From assembly GCA_049509675.1 (NCBI GenBank), contig JBEKZQ010000246.1, positions 1 to 9,593 of the forward strand: a DNA stretch of 9,593 bases. The letters are read 5' to 3'. The notes beneath the pieces are model-generated. The model was not told the DNA's origin. It searched no databases and worked only from the letters and a program-made list of their open reading frames with translations. Each line of letters begins with the position of its first letter. The stretch's first letter is position 1. The position numbers and the translations under genes were made by a program. Source of the DNA: JBEKZQ01 sp049509675. Its GTDB lineage: Bacteria > Planctomycetota > Planctomycetia > Pirellulales > Thermoguttaceae. Below are positions 6,208 through 9,593 of this stretch, piece by piece.

Positions 6208-6600
6208 TCACTTATCTGCCTCCCCTCCCCTCAACTCCGGTGCCTGCAACAGCCTCGGCGTCACTTCGACCGGCGACAACTCCTCGATCTCGTCATCCAC
6301 GCCCGTCGTTCCCAAGTCCTTGAACTTCCTGGCCGTTATCAAAACCCTGGTTTCCAACGAGCCCACGGCCCTGTTGTAGGCATCGGTGGCACCGGCCAGA
6401 CTTTTTCCCACTTTGGCAAGATGGTGGCCCATGTTCGCCAGCCGCTTGTATAGTTCCTTGCCGAGGTCGCTGATTTCCTTGGCGTTCTCGGCCAGCTTCT
6501 CCTGCCGCCAGCCGTAGGCTACGACCCGCAGCAGGGCGATCAGCGTCGTCGGCGTGGCGATAATGCCGCCAAGAAACGGGCTACCTCGAAGGCTCCGCAC
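6208..6600 (-). pseudogene. rmuC: RmuC C-terminal fragment
   Basis: From about residue 13 the 130-residue frame reads IIATPTTLIALLRVVAYGWR, followed by QEKLAENAKEISDLGKELYK, AYNRAVGSLETRV and ARKFKDLG. This is the diagnostic C-terminal third of RmuC, a nuclease-fold protein that limits DNA inversion events. Full RmuC is about 350-475 residues, so some 250-350 N-terminal residues, including most of the catalytic core, are missing. The first ~12 codons, from a GTG, do not fit the family. Homology begins near 6564, inside the tail of the WYL gene, whose stop (6581-6583) it overlaps. This indicates a deletion or insertion junction fusing the two loci. The remaining part ends cleanly with TGA at 6208. 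Confidence 0.85.
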
Positions 6601-7606
6601 CCTGGCGACGGCGAGGGGGACTGCCCTGGCTATACTCCGCCAGGAGCGAGTTCAACTCCTGAACAATCTCATCCCGAAGCGACTCCGGTTCCTGCACGAC
6701 GGCGTGCTGCCCGAAGCTCATGATCCAGCGTTTGATCTCTTCGGTGTCGGACAACTGGAACTCGGCCACCAAACTGCCATCCTTCTGCTGCGTGAGCTTC
6801 TGGCTTTCGTGCCAGTTCGATTCGCCAACGTAGCGGGCGACGGCAGGGGCGAAACGAACCACGATCTTCACGTCCCCCTCGCCGTGGTACACGCCGAATG
6901 ATTTCGCCAAGTGCTGCTGAAGGTCAAAGTCCTCCGGCCGCTGAAAATGGACCTTGGTCACCTCGGCATCCTCGATGCGGCTGACCTTCCAGTGGCAAAT
7001 CTCTTCTCGTTGCGGCGACCGGCCCACCAAGTACAAGGCACCCCGGTGGTAAATCAGGCCGTAGGGGTAGATGTCGTAGGTAACTGGCTCCGTGGCCCGT
7101 AGCGATTGGTAGGTGATGAAGACGGCGAGCCGATCTTCGATGCCGACCATCAACTCGTCGATCAGGTCGGCCTTCTTGGTGTAGTCGCTGGCACCGACCA
7201 TCGTCTGGTGGAACATCGTGCTGAATTGGTCGATGTACTTCAGCGCATCGGCACCCAGCGTGGCTCGGATTTTCTTGAATGCCCGCTGGGCAGCCTCCCA
7301 GAACAGTGTCCCCGCCAGCGGTTCCAGCAAACGTCGGCCCAGGTACAAGGCAATGGCCTCATCGTAGGCGAAGTTCAGACCGGGCTCGGCCTTACCGGGG
7401 ACGATGTGCCAGGTCTTACGGCCAAACTCTCCCTTGACTTCCTTGAGCGGAAAGCCCGCCGCCCGAAACGTATCCAGGTCCCGGCGGATCGTCTTTTCGC
7501 CCACGTTCAATTCATGCACCATATCCTTGATGGTCACGCCGTAGTGGCGGGAGCAGAGCGTCCGCAGCAGAATCCATTGACGCACCAGGGGCAGTTGGTC
7601 GGCCAT
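6581..7606 (-). CDS. WYL-domain transcriptional regulator
   Basis: The protein has 341 residues. The N-terminal ~60 residues form a DeoR-type winged helix (IKDMVHELNVGEKTIRRDLD). A WYL domain spans about 150-215 with AVFITYQS (161-168) and PYGLIYHRGALYLVGR (181-196), and a C-terminal WCX region ends with EPESLRDEIVQELNSLLAEY. Such proteins bind DNA as dimers and sense nucleic acid or nucleotide ligands through WYL. Many regulate phage-defence, CRISPR or DNA-damage genes. I prefer ATG 7606 (MADQLPLVRQ), where the family normally begins. An in-frame ATG at 7696 overlaps the preceding stop (ATGA) and would add 30 atypical residues. The last ~14 residues (PPRRRQGAEPSR) are unlike the family and probably come from the rmuC junction. 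It is co-oriented with the beta-CASP gene 725 nt downstream, a possible target. Confidence 0.88.
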   Translation of the reverse strand: MADQLPLVRQWILLRTLCSRHYGVTIKDMVHELNVGEKTIRRDLDTFRAAGFPLKEVKGEFGRKTWHIVPGKAEPGLNFAYDEAIALYLGRRLLEPLAGTLFWEAAQRAFKKIRATLGADALKYIDQFSTMFHQTMVGASDYTKKADLIDELMVGIEDRLAVFITYQSLRATEPVTYDIYPYGLIYHRGALYLVGRSPQREEICHWKVSRIEDAEVTKVHFQRPEDFDLQQHLAKSFGVYHGEGDVKIVVRFAPAVARYVGESNWHESQKLTQQKDGSLVAEFQLSDTEEIKRWIMSFGQHAVVQEPESLRDEIVQELNSLLAEYSQGSPPRRRQGAEPSR

Positions 7607-7692
7607 GGCTGGGATCATCCTACGAAAGCAACATCGGGATAATAGGTGAGCATAATCCGCCGCTGCTCCTCTGGAAAGCATGGCCGCCTGAG

Positions 7693-7863
7693 TCATGGTG
7701 CATGTTCCTCGTCGCTGAATGCGGCCAAATGGCAAAGCCTGCCGTCGTAAAGCAAGGCGGCTCCGACAAGGCCCTCGCTGGTGATTTCCAGTTCGTCGCC
7801 CAGGGCCAGGGCCGGAATCCGTGGCTTGGCTACGCTGCCCAACCGCTCGATGACGCCTGGGTC
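7693..7863 (-). pseudogene. 3' remnant of an unidentified gene
   Basis: This frame reads DPGVIERLGSVAKPRIPALA, then ALGDELEITSEGLVGAALLY and DGRLCHLAAFSDEEHAP, with natural codon use and a TGA at 7693-7695. It has no start codon, and the frame closes at a TAA near 7889, so only the last ~56 codons of a gene remain. The GLVGAALLYDGRLCHLAAF ending recalls the C-terminus of ARPP-type proteins (ARG and rhodanese-phosphatase superfamily associated), but I am not certain. Its stop overlaps the ATG at 7696 in frame with the WYL regulator. That may be a fossil of operon coupling or chance. Confidence 0.5.
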
Positions 7864-8034
7864 AGATCCCGACCAACCCGTACAAATTTTCAGGTGTTAG
7901 GGCGCTTGGAGGGGGTGGAAAGGCGGGCGGAAGGCCAATTCCCGTCACCCGGAGGAACATTCCCGACTCGGGACGCCCCTGAAGCCGAACATTTTCGGCG
8001 GATGATCCGAAGCCAGCCAAACGATCGACTGAGT

Positions 8035-8217
8035 TCAGGTGGCCAAAGGCCCAGGCCCGACTTTCGGCAGCACCACGATCAAGAACGTGGCGATGGGGCC
8101 AAGAAAGAGCGACAGCAGCCACCACAGCAGTCCGCTTCGCCCTTTGGCTTGAGCCAGGCCAGCGTTGATGAGTGACAGCGTTCCCAAGCCGACGAAGAAT
8201 TGAGCCTGATCGTGCAT
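8035..8217 (-). CDS. Small membrane protein, 60 residues
   Basis: The first hydrophobic stretch is FFVGLGTLSLINAGLA, and after a short basic turn (QAKGRSG) a second long one runs LLWWLLSLFLGPIATFLIVV and ends at PKVGP. This predicts two transmembrane helices with a tight loop. AAAAGGAGG at 8224-8232, 6 nt before the ATG, is one of the best start signals in the window. The arrangement is typical of small bacterial inner-membrane proteins of unknown function. It is divergent from the large membrane protein starting at 8391 and has no evident partner. No family is recognised. Confidence 0.75.
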   Translation of the reverse strand: MHDQAQFFVGLGTLSLINAGLAQAKGRSGLLWWLLSLFLGPIATFLIVVLPKVGPGPLAT

Positions 8218-8223
8218 GGCGTG

Positions 8224-8232
8224 CCTCCTTTT
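8224..8232 (-). promoter_or_regulatory. Strong Shine-Dalgarno of the 60-residue membrane protein
   Basis: The minus strand reads AAAAGGAGG, 6 nt from the ATG at 8217. It fixes the start of the small gene. Confidence 0.8.
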
Positions 8233-8390
8233 CGGTTATTCGCTGAGGGGAGGGAGATATTGGTGGTTGCCGGGATTTCGCCCGGATGCGGCATCGGTGC
8301 TGTCGCTTGGCGGCTGGGAGTGGAGGGGGTATCATTGAACCGAGTTCAAGCAATACCGATCAAGGACGTTTTGGCCACCCCGGTGCGAAC

Positions 8391-9152
8391 ATGATGTGCT
8401 CGGATTCAACGCCCCAAGCACCGCTGATAACCGACCGAGCGACTCGCTGGCTGCTCGTCGCCATCGGCGTGTACAGCATCCTCCTGGTTGGCTTCCTGAA
8501 CTTGATCGTCCTCAACTCCGACAACGTGAAGGATCGGGCGATTTTCCTGATGGCCGATGGCATGATCTTTATCTGGATCATCGTCGGGGGCTCGCTCACG
8601 CCAACGTTGCGAAGGCGATTGGTGCCCCGCCTTGCCGCCATTCCCATCGGATGGCGACTGCGTTTCGTGGTACTCTGCACGATCATGGCCCTGATCGAGG
8701 AGGTCATCACGACCAGCATGACCAATCTTGCCCCGGTCTTCGGCACGACGCCCGAGGAAGCCCACATCACGGCATCGACCAATTACTTCACCGTGGTTCT
8801 ATTCCACAGCGTTGTCATGTTTGTGCCGATGTTCGTCGCCTGGGCGTGGATGCTGTCCCGCTGGGATTTCTCCCCGCTCAAGGCGCTATTGCTTTTCGGA
8901 ATCACCGGCTCGTTGGCCGAAGCGAGTATCAACTGGACAAGCCTGATCGGCGGTTTCTGGGTTTTCGTCTACGGTCTGATGGTGTACCTGCCCGCCTGCA
9001 CGGTTCCTGCGGATCGACGGGCAAGGCCATTGCGATGGTGGCACTATCCGATGGCCGTCTTCCTACCGTTCCTCGCCGCAATGCCAGTTGCTCCGCTGGT
9101 CGTGCTGCTACGGAAATGGCTTGACGTGCAATTCCTTCCGGGCGTAACCTGA
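8391..9152 (+). CDS. Seven-helix integral membrane protein of unknown function
   Basis: The protein has 253 residues. Hydrophobic helices lie at about 20-41, 50-68, 91-107, 132-155, 163-178, 186-204 and 219-240, with short Arg-rich loops (TLRRRLVPR, ADRRARPLR). Helix 3 carries two adjacent Glu residues (ALIEEVITTSM, Glu103/104) and helix 4 contains a His (LFHSVVMF). This faintly recalls CPBP-type intramembrane proteases (EExxxR, FxxxH), but the Arg is missing and I do not assign that family. ATG 8391 and ATG 8394 are both possible starts, and no clear ribosome binding site is present, so the start is the least certain part. The alpha/beta hydrolase begins 7 nt after the stop, suggesting co-transcription. 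Confidence 0.75.
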   Translation: MMCSDSTPQAPLITDRATRWLLVAIGVYSILLVGFLNLIVLNSDNVKDRAIFLMADGMIFIWIIVGGSLTPTLRRRLVPRLAAIPIGWRLRFVVLCTIMALIEEVITTSMTNLAPVFGTTPEEAHITASTNYFTVVLFHSVVMFVPMFVAWAWMLSRWDFSPLKALLLFGITGSLAEASINWTSLIGGFWVFVYGLMVYLPACTVPADRRARPLRWWHYPMAVFLPFLAAMPVAPLVVLLRKWLDVQFLPGVT

Positions 9153-9159
9153 TTGTCAA

Positions 9160-9593
9160 ATGCTCATCCTTTTCCTCCACGGCTGGCAATCGACACCGGG
9201 CAGCCTCAAGCCGACCTATTTCGGGGACTACGGCCACGAGGTCTTCAACCCAGCCCTGCCCAATGATGACTTTGACCAAGCCGTCCGCATCGCCCAGGCC
9301 GAGTACGACCGGCACCAGCCCGATGTCGTCGTCGGTTCCAGCCGGGGTGGAGCCGTGGCGATGAACGTCAACACGGGTTCGACGCCGTTGGTCCTGCTCT
9401 GTCCGGCATGGAAACACTGGGGTACGGCTAGGACGGTGAAGCCCGGCACGGTCGTCCTGCATTCGAGCGCCGACGACGCAGTGCCGTTCTCGGATTCCGT
9501 GGAACTGGTGCGCAACAGCGGCCTACCCTCAGAATCATTGATTGTCGGCGGCCACGAACACCGGCTGGCCGATCCTGAGTCGTTGGCGAAGAT
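9160..9593 (+). CDS. Alpha/beta hydrolase (3' end outside window)
   Basis: The 144 visible residues hold every element of a small serine alpha/beta hydrolase: FLHGW near the N-terminus, the nucleophile elbow GSSRGG with Ser61, an acid in SADDAVPF (Asp105/106) and a His in GGHEHRL (His132 or 134). The usual length is about 170-200 residues, so only the last helix is lacking. The compact fold and HGW start recall YqiA-like or RBBP9-like esterases, and the substrate is unknown. It follows the seven-helix membrane protein by 7 nt. A truncated paralogue of its first 43 codons lies at 2476, behind the HNH-like gene. So the same cassette-like gene occurs twice within 7 kb in different company. Confidence 0.88.
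   Translation, partial: MLILFLHGWQSTPGSLKPTYFGDYGHEVFNPALPNDDFDQAVRIAQAEYDRHQPDVVVGSSRGGAVAMNVNTGSTPLVLLCPAWKHWGTARTVKPGTVVLHSSADDAVPFSDSVELVRNSGLPSESLIVGGHEHRLADPESLAK

Noticed and set aside
7864..8034. Possible further gene fragment on the minus strand (PESGMFLRVTGIG region)
   Set aside because: A short protein-like stretch only, with no start, no stop context and no family I can recognise.
7702..8175. A 157-codon open frame on the + strand
   Set aside because: It is antisense to the gene remnant at 7693-7863 and to the small membrane protein, both of which have more natural composition.

Overview
The window is GC-rich bacterial DNA with dense genes on both strands and many gene fragments. 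The gene families, and an inverted repeat built on a GAGCTGAAAAGGGGACATC-type core, remind me of large Planctomycetota genomes (Gemmata/Pirellula type). That assignment is from memory and is not proven by the sequence. I see no rRNA, tRNA, CRISPR array or intact transposase.

Left part (1-2911, + strand). The end of an unknown gene is followed by an Nmad2-like nucleotide-modification protein and a nucleoside 2-deoxyribosyltransferase-like protein, tightly spaced as an operon. A small ORF then starts over the stop codon of the latter, but it is split by a REPIN-like repeat block: four GAGCTGAAAAGG units and a perfect 24-bp inverted repeat. An HNH-like zinc-finger protein follows. After it come the first 43 codons of an alpha/beta hydrolase, joined directly to a Calx-beta domain fragment. 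A second copy of this hydrolase closes the window.

Centre (2912-5856). A poorly coding stretch carries a 23-codon mini-ORF with a perfect Shine-Dalgarno sequence and a 12-bp hairpin. Convergent to it lies the main gene of the window: an 815-residue metallo-beta-lactamase/beta-CASP RNase with a probable winged-helix segment and three C-terminal double-stranded-RNA-binding-like domains.

Right part (5857-8217, - strand, same direction as the beta-CASP gene). In transcription order there are a small two-helix membrane protein, the 3' end of an unrecognised gene, an intact WYL-domain regulator, the last ~118 codons of rmuC, and the first ~53 codons of a DEDD exonuclease-like gene. Three of the five are broken genes, so this is a site of repeated recombination. 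The beta-CASP gene and the WYL regulator are the survivors. WYL proteins often control phage-defence genes, so a regulator-nuclease pairing is a reasonable hypothesis, but it is unproven.

Right end (8391-9593, + strand). A seven-helix membrane protein is followed 7 nt later by the intact start of the alpha/beta hydrolase, which runs off the window. The gap 7864-8034 holds nothing I can support, and 8218-8390 holds only the start signals of the two divergent genes.
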